Positions 7,972-15,968 of a stretch of 39,411 nucleotides of DNA are shown here, piece after piece. Origin of the DNA: JANYJJ01 sp038241115 (GTDB taxonomy: Bacteria > Pseudomonadota > Gammaproteobacteria > Burkholderiales > Burkholderiaceae_C); assembly GCA_038241115.1 (NCBI GenBank), contig JBBRGA010000012.1:1-39411 (forward strand), given 5' to 3'. The notes under the pieces were generated by a model. It was not told where the DNA came from. It worked only from the letters and a program-made list of their open reading frames with translations, and did no database searches. Position 1 is the first letter of the stretch; the number at the start of each line of letters is the position of its first letter. A program made the position numbers and the translations under genes.

Positions 7972-9093
7972 ATGCAGTTTTCTTCTCTTGCCAGCCTTAA
8001 ACACCACGTCAGCGTTGGCGTGCCCTTGCCTTTCAACGTGCGCGACGCCGATGAAACCCTGATGCTGGCGCGAGGTCAGATCGTGAGCAATGTCACGCAA
8101 ATGGAAGCGCTGTTCAAGCGCGGCGCTCTGGTGGACATGGCCGAACTTCCCGCTGCGGTTTTGGATGTTGCGTCTGCCCTGCCAAGCCAGCTTCCCAAAC
8201 TTTGGACCCAGTGCTTTGACAGCGTCTTTCAAACCCTGAAAAACTCGACCGCGCCCGGCTTTGCAAGCGCCCTGGACGAAGCCTGCCCGCCTGTGTTGGC
8301 CCTGATTGAGCGCGACCCCGATTTGGCGGTTTTCCAAGTACTGCGCCAAAGTGGCGCGGCCAACTTCGAGTACGGATTGACGCACTCGATGCACGCCGCC
8401 ATCACGTCTCTTCTGGTGTCACAGCGCCTGGGTTGGAGCGGTGACGAGAGCAAGCGCGCCTTCCAAGCCGCGCTGACCATGAACGTCGCCATGCTCGAGC
8501 TGCAAGGCACTTTGGCGGTGCAAAGCTCGCCACTCACTGACGCGCAACGAAGCGCCATTCATGACCACCCGCTGGCCAGCGTGGCCATGTTGGAGCGAGC
8601 CGGCATCACTGACACCGACTGGCTTGCCGCCGTGGCCCAGCACCACGAAACGGTTGACGGCAGCGGATACCCCAAAGGCTTGCGCGAGCCCACGGAGCTG
8701 GCCACGTTGTTGCACCGTGCCGATGTCTACACCAGCAAGCTCAGCCCCCGTGCGGGTCGCGAAGCGCTTGCAGCCGATCTGGCCGGTCGGGCCATGTTCA
8801 TGCAAGACCCGGGGCACCCCATGAGCGTGGCCTTGGCCAAGGAATTTGGCATCTATCCACCGGGCTGTTTTGTGAAATTGAATTCGGGCGAAATTGCCGT
8901 CGTGGTCAAACGCGGCGCCAACGTCATGGCGCCTTGGGTGGCCGCCTTGACGAGCGCCAACGGCGTGGCACTTCGCGAACCCTCGCGGCGCGACACCTCC
9001 ATCAAGGAGAACGCCATTGCCGGTGTGGTGGCTGAGAAAACCGTGCCGGTGCGTGTCAAGGTCGAGCAGCTGATGGAAATCAACTTCGGCTGA
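7972..9093 (+). CDS. HD-GYP-like protein with degenerate HD site
   Basis: This 373-residue protein starts with a domain common in betaproteobacterial HD-GYP proteins (GVPLPFNVRDADETLMLARG). An HD-GYP-like domain follows from about residue 125. The second half of the catalytic pattern is intact: HPLASVAML, then HHETVDGSGYPKGL and RADVYTS. The first half is not. Where HD-GYP phosphodiesterases have LLHDIGK, this protein has LTMNVAML, so the HD dyad and the following Asp/Lys are gone. HD-GYP enzymes degrade cyclic di-GMP with a bi- or tri-nuclear metal site. Loss of the dyad suggests a binding or scaffold role. ATG 7972 has no clear Shine-Dalgarno. A TTG at 7930 would add 14 residues encoded by the pentanucleotide repeat. 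Confidence 0.82.
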   Translation: MQFSSLASLKHHVSVGVPLPFNVRDADETLMLARGQIVSNVTQMEALFKRGALVDMAELPAAVLDVASALPSQLPKLWTQCFDSVFQTLKNSTAPGFASALDEACPPVLALIERDPDLAVFQVLRQSGAANFEYGLTHSMHAAITSLLVSQRLGWSGDESKRAFQAALTMNVAMLELQGTLAVQSSPLTDAQRSAIHDHPLASVAMLERAGITDTDWLAAVAQHHETVDGSGYPKGLREPTELATLLHRADVYTSKLSPRAGREALAADLAGRAMFMQDPGHPMSVALAKEFGIYPPGCFVKLNSGEIAVVVKRGANVMAPWVAALTSANGVALREPSRRDTSIKENAIAGVVAEKTVPVRVKVEQLMEINFG

Positions 9094-9105
9094 AGTCGAA
9101 TCAGT

Positions 9106-9597
9106 TCAACGCGCCGCCAATGAGGCCAGGGCGTCGCCGCTGAGCCGACAAATGCGCCAATCCGTCAGGACCACGGCACCCAGGTTTTCGTAGAAACCGA
9201 TGGCGTTTTTGTTCCAGTCGAGCACGCTCCAGTCAAAGCGACTTTGGCCGCGCTCTAACGTCAACTGCGCCAGCCGTGTCAGCAGTGCGCGCCCTATCCC
9301 CAAATGTCGGTGCGACGGCTTCACATACAGGTCTTCGAGGTAGGTACCGGGCTGCCCCAGAAAAGTGGAAAAGTTAGTGAAGAACAAGGCGAAGGCCACC
9401 GGCGCGCCGTCTGCGGTGGCCATCCAAGCTTCTGCCACCGGTTTTACGCCAAACAAGTGAGGCCGCAATTTTTCGGGCGTGACCTGCAACAGATGTGCAA
9501 GGTTTTCATATTCGGCGAGCTCCCGAATCATCTGAACGATGGCCGACAAGTCGGATGGCTCAGCAGGTCTGAGGCTAAACGGTGGAGTTGAGTTCAT
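9106..9597 (-). CDS. GNAT N-acetyltransferase, spermidine/diamine acetyltransferase (SSAT)-like
   Basis: A 163-residue GNAT-fold enzyme that would transfer acetyl from acetyl-CoA to an amine. The N-terminal half has IRELAEYENL and TPEKLRPHLFG, both typical of the SSAT/thialysine acetyltransferase group. Then comes the acetyl-CoA-binding block TYLEDLYVKPSHRHLGIGRALL and the C-terminal FDWSVLDWNKNAIGFYENLGA, split across the beta-bulge and alpha4. Polyamine or thialysine substrates are likely from the family but cannot be read directly. The gene is convergent with the HD-GYP-like gene (12-nt gap) and divergent from the alpha/beta hydrolase. ATG 9597 gives MNSTPPF; upstream codons run into the divergent promoter region. 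Confidence 0.85.
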   Translation of the reverse strand: MNSTPPFSLRPAEPSDLSAIVQMIRELAEYENLAHLLQVTPEKLRPHLFGVKPVAEAWMATADGAPVAFALFFTNFSTFLGQPGTYLEDLYVKPSHRHLGIGRALLTRLAQLTLERGQSRFDWSVLDWNKNAIGFYENLGAVVLTDWRICRLSGDALASLAAR

Positions 9598-9689
9598 CTG
9601 GAGTATTTTGATGTGCACCAACGCGGCACCGAAGCGTGGCTGTCTCGGGAAGGACAAACACTCTCGAGGCGCACTTTTATAGTCGGCTG

Positions 9690-10613
9690 ATGAACTCAAC
9701 GCCCTATATCGCGCGGCGCACCAGCCGCAGCCACTTCATCTCGGCACGCAGCCTGCGCCACCATGTGCTGCAGTGGGGCGAGCCGAGCATGGTCACGCCC
9801 GAGCGCCCTGCCTTGGTCATGCTGCACGGCTGGATGGACGTGGCGGCATCGTTCCAGTTTGTGGTGGACGCGCTGCACACCGAGCGTTTGGTGCTGGCGC
9901 TGGACTTCCGCGGCTTTGGACTCACCGAAACACCTGCCGCTGACAGCTACTGGTTTCCCGACTACCTGGGCGACTTGGAGGCCGTGCTGGACAGCCTGCT
10001 GCCCGAGCAGAAATTCGACCTCCTTGGCCACAGCATGGGCGGCAATGTGGCCATGCTGTACGCCGGCGTCAGGCCCGAGCGCATACGCAAGCTCGTCAAC
10101 CTGGAAGGCTTTGGCTTGCCGGCATCAACGCCCGCGCAGGCGCCCAAGCGCTACGCGCAGTGGCTGAATGAGCTGAAAGCGCCCCTGGAACTGCGCAGTT
10201 ACGACAGCCTGGAAGCCGTGGCCAACCGGCTGCGCAAAACCAATCCGCTGTTGCCCGAACACCGCGCGCTGTGGCTGGCGCAGCACTGGTCTCGTCAAGT
10301 TAAAAACGCTGACGGCAGTCTTGGGCCTTTTGAGATTTTGGGTGATGCGGCGCACAAACGTGTGAATCCCGTGCTGTCCCAAGTGCCTGAGGTGCTGGCG
10401 GTGTGGAAGCAAATCTCAGCGCCCGTGTTGTGGGTGGAAGGTGACCAGACTGACGTGAGCCGCTGGTGGGGCACGCGCTACACCAAGGCCGAATTTCACG
10501 AGCGGCTCAGCGTGGTGAATCAGGTTGAAAAAAGAATGCTGTCACCCGCCGGCCACATGCTGCACCACGACCAGCCCGAGGCCTTGGCGGCCTTGTTGGA
10601 AGCGTTTTTGTAG
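9690..10613 (+). CDS. Alpha/beta hydrolase
   Basis: A 307-residue alpha/beta-fold hydrolase. The oxyanion-hole loop MLHGWMD is followed by LDFRGFGLT. The nucleophile elbow is GHSMGG, the acid lies in WVEGDQTD, and the catalytic His is in PAGHMLHHDQP near the C terminus, so the triad is complete. The family covers esterases, lipases and C-C hydrolases, and the substrate is not predictable. ATG 9690 (MNSTPYIARR) is preferred; a TATAGT hexamer ends 6 nt upstream, which would give a very short or absent leader. It lies 77 nt upstream of prfB. Confidence 0.85.
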   Translation: MNSTPYIARRTSRSHFISARSLRHHVLQWGEPSMVTPERPALVMLHGWMDVAASFQFVVDALHTERLVLALDFRGFGLTETPAADSYWFPDYLGDLEAVLDSLLPEQKFDLLGHSMGGNVAMLYAGVRPERIRKLVNLEGFGLPASTPAQAPKRYAQWLNELKAPLELRSYDSLEAVANRLRKTNPLLPEHRALWLAQHWSRQVKNADGSLGPFEILGDAAHKRVNPVLSQVPEVLAVWKQISAPVLWVEGDQTDVSRWWGTRYTKAEFHERLSVVNQVEKRMLSPAGHMLHHDQPEALAALLEAFL

Positions 10614-10690
10614 CGCGACAAAAACGCAGCCCGGAAGCGCTGGAAGCGCCATGAGAAAATCAGGCTACCAACATTTGAGAGCTTGAAATC

Positions 10691-11795
10691 ATGGACGTCG
10701 AACACATCAATGCCATAGGCAACCACATTGCCGATCTGACACAGCGCACGACGGCTCTTCGGGGGTATCTTTGACTACGACCGGAAAGCCCTGCGCCTGA
10801 ACGAAGTCAACGCCGCTTTAGAAAATCCCAAGGTCTGGGACGAACCCAAACGAGCCCAAGAACTGGGACGCGAAAAGCGCACGCTCGACACGGTGGTTGA
10901 GACCATCGACCACCTCACCAGCAATTTGTCCGACAGCACCGAGCTGTACGACATGTCAAAAGCAGACGCCGATTTCGACGGCCTGATTGCTATTGAAGCC
11001 GATGCGGCAAAGCTGGAGACCATCGTCGCCCAGCTTGAGTTCCGCCGCATGTTCAACAACCCCGCCGACCCGAGCAACTGTTTTGTGGATATCCAAGCCG
11101 GCGCTGGTGGAACAGAGGCCTGCGACTGGGCCAGCATGCTGCTGCGCCAGTACCTGAAGTACTGCGAGCGCAAAGGCTTCAAAACCGAAGTGATGGAGAT
11201 GAGCGACGGCGACATCGCCGGTATCAAGAGCGCCACCATCAAGGTCGAAGGCGAGTACGCGTTTGGTTTGCTGCGCACGGAAACCGGCGTGCACCGCCTG
11301 GTGCGCAAAAGCCCGTTCGACTCGGCCGGCGGTCGCCACACCAGCTTTGCGAGCCTGTTTGTTTACCCCGAAGTGGACGACTCTTTTGAGGTGAACATCA
11401 ACCCCGCCGATGTGCGCACCGACACCTACCGAGCCTCTGGCGCAGGCGGTCAGCACATCAACAAAACCGACTCGGCGGTGCGACTCACCCACCTTCCCAC
11501 CGGCATCGTGGTGCAGTGCCAAAACGACCGCTCGCAGCACCGCAACAAGGACGAGGCCTATCAAATGCTGCGCTCGCGTTTGTACGAGCACGAAATGCGC
11601 ATACGCATGGCGGCTCAGCAAAAGCTGGAAGACACCAAGACCGATGTGGGCTGGGGCCATCAAATTCGCAGCTACGTGCTCGACCAAAGCCGCATCAAGG
11701 ATTTGCGCACCAACTTTGAGGTGTCGGCCACTCAAAAGGTGTTGGACGGTGACCTCGATCCCTTCATCGAGGCCAGCTTGAAGATGGGCGTTTGA
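10691..11795 (+). CDS. prfB: Peptide chain release factor 2 (programmed +1 frameshift)
   Basis: RF2 recognises UGA and UAA and triggers peptide release. The first frame runs from ATG 10691 to an in-frame TGA at 10772-10774. Translation continues in the +1 frame from 10773 to the stop at 11795, giving 367 residues (E. coli 365). The specificity tripeptide SPF is at residues 207-209 and the catalytic GGQ at 252-254, both near their E. coli positions. The internal stop is the conserved autoregulatory frameshift site, not a mutation: low RF2 leads to slow UGA decoding and more frameshifting. No other gene shares its transcript with certainty, but the HAD gene begins 5 nt after its stop. Confidence 0.97.
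10761..10775 (+). promoter_or_regulatory. RF2 programmed +1 frameshift site
   Basis: A GGGGG Shine-Dalgarno-like run is followed by TAT, the slippery CTT, the TGA stop and a C. It encodes LRGYL before the stop, as in E. coli, from which it differs by a single base over the core. Peptidyl-tRNA-Leu slips +1 so that reading resumes at GAC TAC GAC. Confidence 0.96.
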
Positions 11796-11800
11796 GCTGC

Positions 11801-12487
11801 ATGCGCTCCAACAACAAGGCCTTGTTGTTCGACCTCGACGGCACGTTGATTGACAGCATGCCGGCCCACGAGCAAGCGTGGATCACCTGGCACCAGCGAC
11901 ACGGCGTCGCTTTGGACGCCGAGAGTTTTTTTGCAGCCACGGCTGGGCGCACCAACATTGAAATACTGCGAGACATGCTGCCCGGTCGGGCGCTATCGGA
12001 GTACGAGGCTTGGGAAAACGAGAAAGAGTCTCTGTACCGAGAGACGGCCACGCAAAGCTTGGCGCTGATCGCAGGCGCTCGCGATTACCTGCTGCAGGCG
12101 CGAGCGATGGGTTACAGCTTGGCCATTTGCACCGCGTCCACGCCCAAGAACATGGCACTGGCCTTCAGCAAATTCGGACTCGACGCATTGGTGCACACCG
12201 TCACCAGCCCATCTGACGGACTGCGCGGCAAGCCGCATCCCGACATTTTTTTAGAAGCCGCCAAGCGCCTGAATATTTCACCGTCAAGCTGTGTGGTGTT
12301 TGAAGATGCGCCTTTGGGAGTAGAGGCCGCGCGGCGCGCTGGCATGAATGCCGTGGCGCTCACCACCACCTTGCCCGCTGCGGCGTTCACCAGCTACAGC
12401 AACTTGATCTGCGTCGAGGCCGACTTCAACGCCGTCAGCCCGCCCGATATACTGGTGACACGCAAACCAAGGAGCGTGACACCATGA
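11801..12487 (+). CDS. HAD-family phosphatase (beta-phosphoglucomutase-like subfamily IA)
   Basis: A 228-residue haloacid dehalogenase hydrolase. Motif I is LLFDLDGTL with both Asp residues, and an alpha-helical cap follows (residues about 18-85). Motif II is CTAST, the conserved Lys is in GKPHPDIF, and motif IV is VFEDAPLGVEAARRAGM. Family members dephosphorylate sugar phosphates or other small metabolites; the substrate is open. ATG 11801 lies 5 nt after the prfB stop; a TTG at 11792 overlapping that stop is the alternative. The stop overlaps the ATG of the antitoxin gene (ATGA at 12484-12487), and the last 60 nt contain a putative promoter for that module. Confidence 0.87.
   Translation: MRSNNKALLFDLDGTLIDSMPAHEQAWITWHQRHGVALDAESFFAATAGRTNIEILRDMLPGRALSEYEAWENEKESLYRETATQSLALIAGARDYLLQARAMGYSLAICTASTPKNMALAFSKFGLDALVHTVTSPSDGLRGKPHPDIFLEAAKRLNISPSSCVVFEDAPLGVEAARRAGMNAVALTTTLPAAAFTSYSNLICVEADFNAVSPPDILVTRKPRSVTP
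12425..12453 (+). promoter_or_regulatory. Putative promoter of the toxin-antitoxin pair inside the HAD gene
   Basis: A TATACT hexamer (12448-12453, five of six consensus bases) is preceded at 17 nt by TTCAAC (12425-12430, three of six). It lies 30 nt before the antitoxin ATG, and a good AAGGAG ribosome site (12469-12474) follows. Moderate match only. Confidence 0.45.
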
Positions 12488-12723
12488 AGAGCATCAACGT
12501 GCGCGAGCTGCGGGCTTTGATTCCGAGTTTGAAAGCAGAGCTGGCTGCCGAGCATGAATTGCTGCTGGTCAGCAACGGTGAGCCGGTGGCGCGCATCGTT
12601 GCGCTTGCACCCGTGGCACCTGCGAAAAAGAAGCTGACTTCCATGAAGGCGTTTCGCGAGACCATGCCCATGATGAGAGTACCCAGCGAAGTGCTGATCC
12701 GCGAAGACCGTGATCGCAGATGA
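12484..12723 (+). CDS. Phd/YefM-like antitoxin
   Basis: A 79-residue protein whose first half (MKSINVRELRALIPSL, LLLVSNGEPVARIV) fits the Phd/YefM DNA-binding and dimerisation fold. The basic second half would wrap the toxin. It would neutralise the PIN ribonuclease encoded next and repress the shared promoter. It has a strong AAGGAG ribosome site 9 nt before the ATG, overlaps the HAD stop by ATGA, and its own TGA overlaps the toxin ATG. Strong translation of the antitoxin first is typical of type II modules. The subfamily is inferred from the sequence pattern and the PIN partner. Confidence 0.85.
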   Translation: MKSINVRELRALIPSLKAELAAEHELLLVSNGEPVARIVALAPVAPAKKKLTSMKAFRETMPMMRVPSEVLIREDRDRR

Positions 12724-13169
12724 GTTCTGTGCGTATGAGCTTCGTTTATGTCGACACGAACGTGCTGGTGAAACGCTACATGCCAGAAGAGACTTCAAAT
12801 GCGGTCGATAAATTCTTTGACCGCCCTGAGCACAGGTTTGCGCTGAGCGAACTTTGCCTGGTTGAATTTGAATTTGTGCTGGCGCGACGGCTTCGTGAAC
12901 TCGGGGGGAAAAATTTGAAACCCGCAGATATTCGAATGCGGTTTGAGAATGATTTGCGCAGCGATTTCTTTGAGATGCAAAACCTCACTTCTTCGGTCCT
13001 GCTGCAAGCCAGGCGACTGATTTCCGATGCCACTGCGCCGCTGTCCACCTTGGACGCGTTGCACCTGAGCACGGCGTTGGAAATTTCTGCCGATGTGCTT
13101 GCCACCAACGACAAACAACTCGCCCGCGCCACGCGAGCCTACGGTTTGAAAGCCATCTCATTCACTTGA
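12720..13169 (+). CDS. PIN-domain toxin ribonuclease (VapC-like)
   Basis: A 149-residue single PIN domain. The acidic metal-binding residues are in place: D12 in YVDTNVLVKRY, E49 in LCLVEFEFVL, D112 in TLDALHLSTAL and D131 in LATNDKQLA. PIN toxins cleave tRNA, rRNA or mRNA; the target here is unknown. The ATG at 12720 overlaps the antitoxin stop. An alternative ATG at 12735 (MSFVYVDTN) would begin right at the first beta strand. By eye the gene is more AT-rich than its neighbours, consistent with acquisition, but this was not computed. Confidence 0.88.
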   Translation: MSSVRMSFVYVDTNVLVKRYMPEETSNAVDKFFDRPEHRFALSELCLVEFEFVLARRLRELGGKNLKPADIRMRFENDLRSDFFEMQNLTSSVLLQARRLISDATAPLSTLDALHLSTALEISADVLATNDKQLARATRAYGLKAISFT

Positions 13170-13222
13170 CCCATCACTTGAAAATTTTGTTTGAATTTTT
13201 TTGTGAGTTTCTTTGAGCCCCT

Positions 13223-15901
13223 ATGAATCGCACCGACACAGCCACCCTCATCCACCGCGAGAACTATGCGCCGCCCGCTTACTGGATCAAAAACGTCGAC
13301 CTGACGTTTGACCTGGACCCGGCCAAAACGCTGGTCACCAGTCGCATGCAGGTCGAGCGCAACACCGCCACCGAGGTTCAGGCCTTGCGCCTGCATGGCG
13401 AAGACTTGAACTTGCTGCGCATACAGGTGAACGGCGAAAGCGTTTCGTTTCACCATGAAGACGACATGCTGGTGATTGATTCCTTGCCCGAAGGCATGTT
13501 CACGCTTGAGATCCGCAACACTTGCGCGCCCGAGAAAAACACCCAGTTGTCCGGTCTGTACACCTCCAACGGCGGCTTTTTTACACAGTGCGAAGCCGAA
13601 GGTTTTCGCCGCATCACCTACTTTTTAGACCGTCCCGATGTGATGGCGATTTACACCGTCACCTTGCGCGCTTCGAAAGCGGCATACCCGGTGCTGCTGA
13701 GCAATGGCAACTTGCTTGAGCAAGGCGATTTGCCCTTGGGCGTGAGTGGCAAGCGCCACTTCGCCAAGTGGCACGACCCCTTCCCCAAACCGAGTTACTT
13801 GTTCGCCCTGGTGGCTGCCGACTTGGTGGCACGCGAACAGAACATACGCACCCGTGCTGGCAAAGACCACCTGCTGCAAGTGTTTGTGAGGCGCGGTGAT
13901 CTCGACAAAACCGAACACGCCATGAAGTCGCTGATTGCCAGCGTGGTGTGGGACGAAGCGCGCTTCAAATTACCGTTGGACCTCGAGCGTTTCATGATTG
14001 TTGCGGTGGGCGACTTCAACATGGGCGCGATGGAAAACAAGGGCTTGAACATCTTCAATACCAAGTTTGTGTTGGCCAATCCGGCCACCGCCACCGACAG
14101 CGAGTTCGCCGGAATTGAAAGCGTGGTCGGCCACGAGTATTTCCACAACTGGACCGGCAATCGCATCACTTGCCGAGATTGGTTTCAGCTCAGCTTGAAA
14201 GAAGGTCTGACGGTATTCCGCGATCAAGAGTTCAGCATGGACATGGTCCACAGCGCCACCGCGCGAGCGGTGAAGCGCATCCAAGACGTGCGTCAGCTTC
14301 GCCAGGTTCAGTTCCCAGAGGATGCGGGCTCGATGGCCCATGCGGTGCGCCCCGATGCCTACCAACAAATCAATAATTTCTATACCGCCACGGTGTACGA
14401 AAAAGGCGCCGAGGTTGTGCGAATGATGCAAACCCTGGTGGGCCGCGACGGCTTTGGCCGAGGCATGACGTTGTACTTCGAGCGCCACGATGGCCAAGCC
14501 GTGACCTGCGACGATTTCGCGCAGGCCATTTCGGATGCCAACCCCGATTCGGCGCTGGCCCAGCACCTCACCCAGTTCAAACGCTGGTACTCCCAAGCCG
14601 GCACGCCGGGCCTGGTTGCACGTGGCCATTTTGATGCCCCCGGCCGCACCTACACCTTGGAACTGGAACAGCAACTCTCAGGCGTCGAGCCTTTTGTCAT
14701 TCCCATGGCCATGGGGTTGATGTCGCGCGATGGCAAAGCGATGCCGCTGCAACTCGACAGTGAAGCTGACTCGGTGGGCGTTGACCGCGTTTTGGTGTTG
14801 ACCGAGCCCTCGACGTCCTTCACCTTCGTCAACGTGGACAGCGAGCCCGTGCCGTCGTTGCTGCGCGGTTTTTCGGCGCCGGTCAAATTGATTGACGACA
14901 CGAGTGACGAAGACTTGATGACGCTGTTGGAACACGACAGCGACCCATTCGTTCGTTGGGAGGCAGGTCAGCGCGCCGCGTTGAACCGTCTTTTGGTGGC
15001 CGTGAAAAATCCAAACGCAAATGAAGCTTTGACGCTCGATCCCGCGTTTGTCGAGGCCATGCGAGCAGTGCTGCGTCACCCCAAGCTCGACGCTGCGTTC
15101 AAAGAATTGGTCTTGACGCTGCCCAGCGAGACTTACGTGGCCGAGCAACTCAGCGTGGTCGACCCACAGCGCATCCACACAGCACGCACGACGATGCTGA
15201 CCCAGTTGGGGCAGGCTTTGCATGCGGATCTGGAGTGGGCTTACAGCGCGCATCAGCCCAGCGGTGCTTACACCCCAGACGCAGATTCCAGCGGCAAGCG
15301 CGCCCTGGCCAATGCCGCCCTGACGATGCTCTGCCGCAACGCCGCCGCAAGCGGTGACGCGGTGTGGCCCGGGCGTGCGTATCAACGCGTCAAGGACGCG
15401 GCCAACATGACCGACCGCTACGGCGCCTTGGCCGCTTTGGTGAACACGCACGCTGATCTGGCAGCGCCCGCCCTGACGTATTTTTACGGCTTGTTCAAGA
15501 ACCAAGACTTGGTGGTGGACAACTGGTTCGCTCTGCAAGCCTCCGCGCCTGAACACGACGACCGTGTTCTGAACGCGGTAAAGCAGTTGCTGAAGCACGC
15601 TGACTTTTCGATGAAAAACCCGAATCGAGCACGCAGCGTTTTGGCGTCGTTCGCTATGCGCAACCCGGCCGCGTTTCACCGCGCAGACGCCTCGGGCTAT
15701 GTGCTGTGGGCCGACCGGGTGATCGAGATGGACGCCATCAACCCGCAACTTGCGTCGCGCTTGGCGCGCAGTTTGGACACCTGGACCAAGTTGGCCGAGC
15801 CGTACCGCAGCGCTGCACATCAAGCGATCAGCCGAGTGGCAGCCAAGCCTGATTTGTCGGGCGACGTGCGAGAAATCGTCTCGCACGCGTTGGCGGCTTG
15901 A
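13223..15901 (+). CDS. pepN: Aminopeptidase N (M1 family zinc metallopeptidase)
   Basis: This 892-residue protein matches PepN (870 in E. coli). The exopeptidase motif GAMEN is at residues 268-272. The zinc site HEYFH is at 304-308, with the third ligand E327 at the expected 18-residue spacing. A catalytic Tyr is expected in the NNFYTATVYEKGAEVV segment. The all-helical C-terminal domain is complete. It removes N-terminal residues from peptides in the cytoplasm. The ATG at 13223 gives MNRTDTATLIHRENYAPP, the usual PepN start. The upstream 53 nt is very T-rich with an AAAATT/AATTTT inverted repeat, possibly ending the toxin transcript. Confidence 0.96.
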   Translation: MNRTDTATLIHRENYAPPAYWIKNVDLTFDLDPAKTLVTSRMQVERNTATEVQALRLHGEDLNLLRIQVNGESVSFHHEDDMLVIDSLPEGMFTLEIRNTCAPEKNTQLSGLYTSNGGFFTQCEAEGFRRITYFLDRPDVMAIYTVTLRASKAAYPVLLSNGNLLEQGDLPLGVSGKRHFAKWHDPFPKPSYLFALVAADLVAREQNIRTRAGKDHLLQVFVRRGDLDKTEHAMKSLIASVVWDEARFKLPLDLERFMIVAVGDFNMGAMENKGLNIFNTKFVLANPATATDSEFAGIESVVGHEYFHNWTGNRITCRDWFQLSLKEGLTVFRDQEFSMDMVHSATARAVKRIQDVRQLRQVQFPEDAGSMAHAVRPDAYQQINNFYTATVYEKGAEVVRMMQTLVGRDGFGRGMTLYFERHDGQAVTCDDFAQAISDANPDSALAQHLTQFKRWYSQAGTPGLVARGHFDAPGRTYTLELEQQLSGVEPFVIPMAMGLMSRDGKAMPLQLDSEADSVGVDRVLVLTEPSTSFTFVNVDSEPVPSLLRGFSAPVKLIDDTSDEDLMTLLEHDSDPFVRWEAGQRAALNRLLVAVKNPNANEALTLDPAFVEAMRAVLRHPKLDAAFKELVLTLPSETYVAEQLSVVDPQRIHTARTTMLTQLGQALHADLEWAYSAHQPSGAYTPDADSSGKRALANAALTMLCRNAAASGDAVWPGRAYQRVKDAANMTDRYGALAALVNTHADLAAPALTYFYGLFKNQDLVVDNWFALQASAPEHDDRVLNAVKQLLKHADFSMKNPNRARSVLASFAMRNPAAFHRADASGYVLWADRVIEMDAINPQLASRLARSLDTWTKLAEPYRSAAHQAISRVAAKPDLSGDVREIVSHALAA

Positions 15902-15968
15902 ATTTCGAAACCGCACTGAGTCAAACCCAGGGCCTTCCAAACTGAACGCAGTCAAGGCAGGAACAAAG

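Noticed and set aside
10772..10774. In-frame stop in prfB as a sign of a pseudogene
   Set aside because: It is the conserved RF2 frameshift stop with the Shine-Dalgarno-like run and CTT TGA C context.
14678..15955. A 425-codon minus-strand frame inside pepN
   Set aside because: Antisense to the conserved PepN C-terminal domain, with no recognisable motif.
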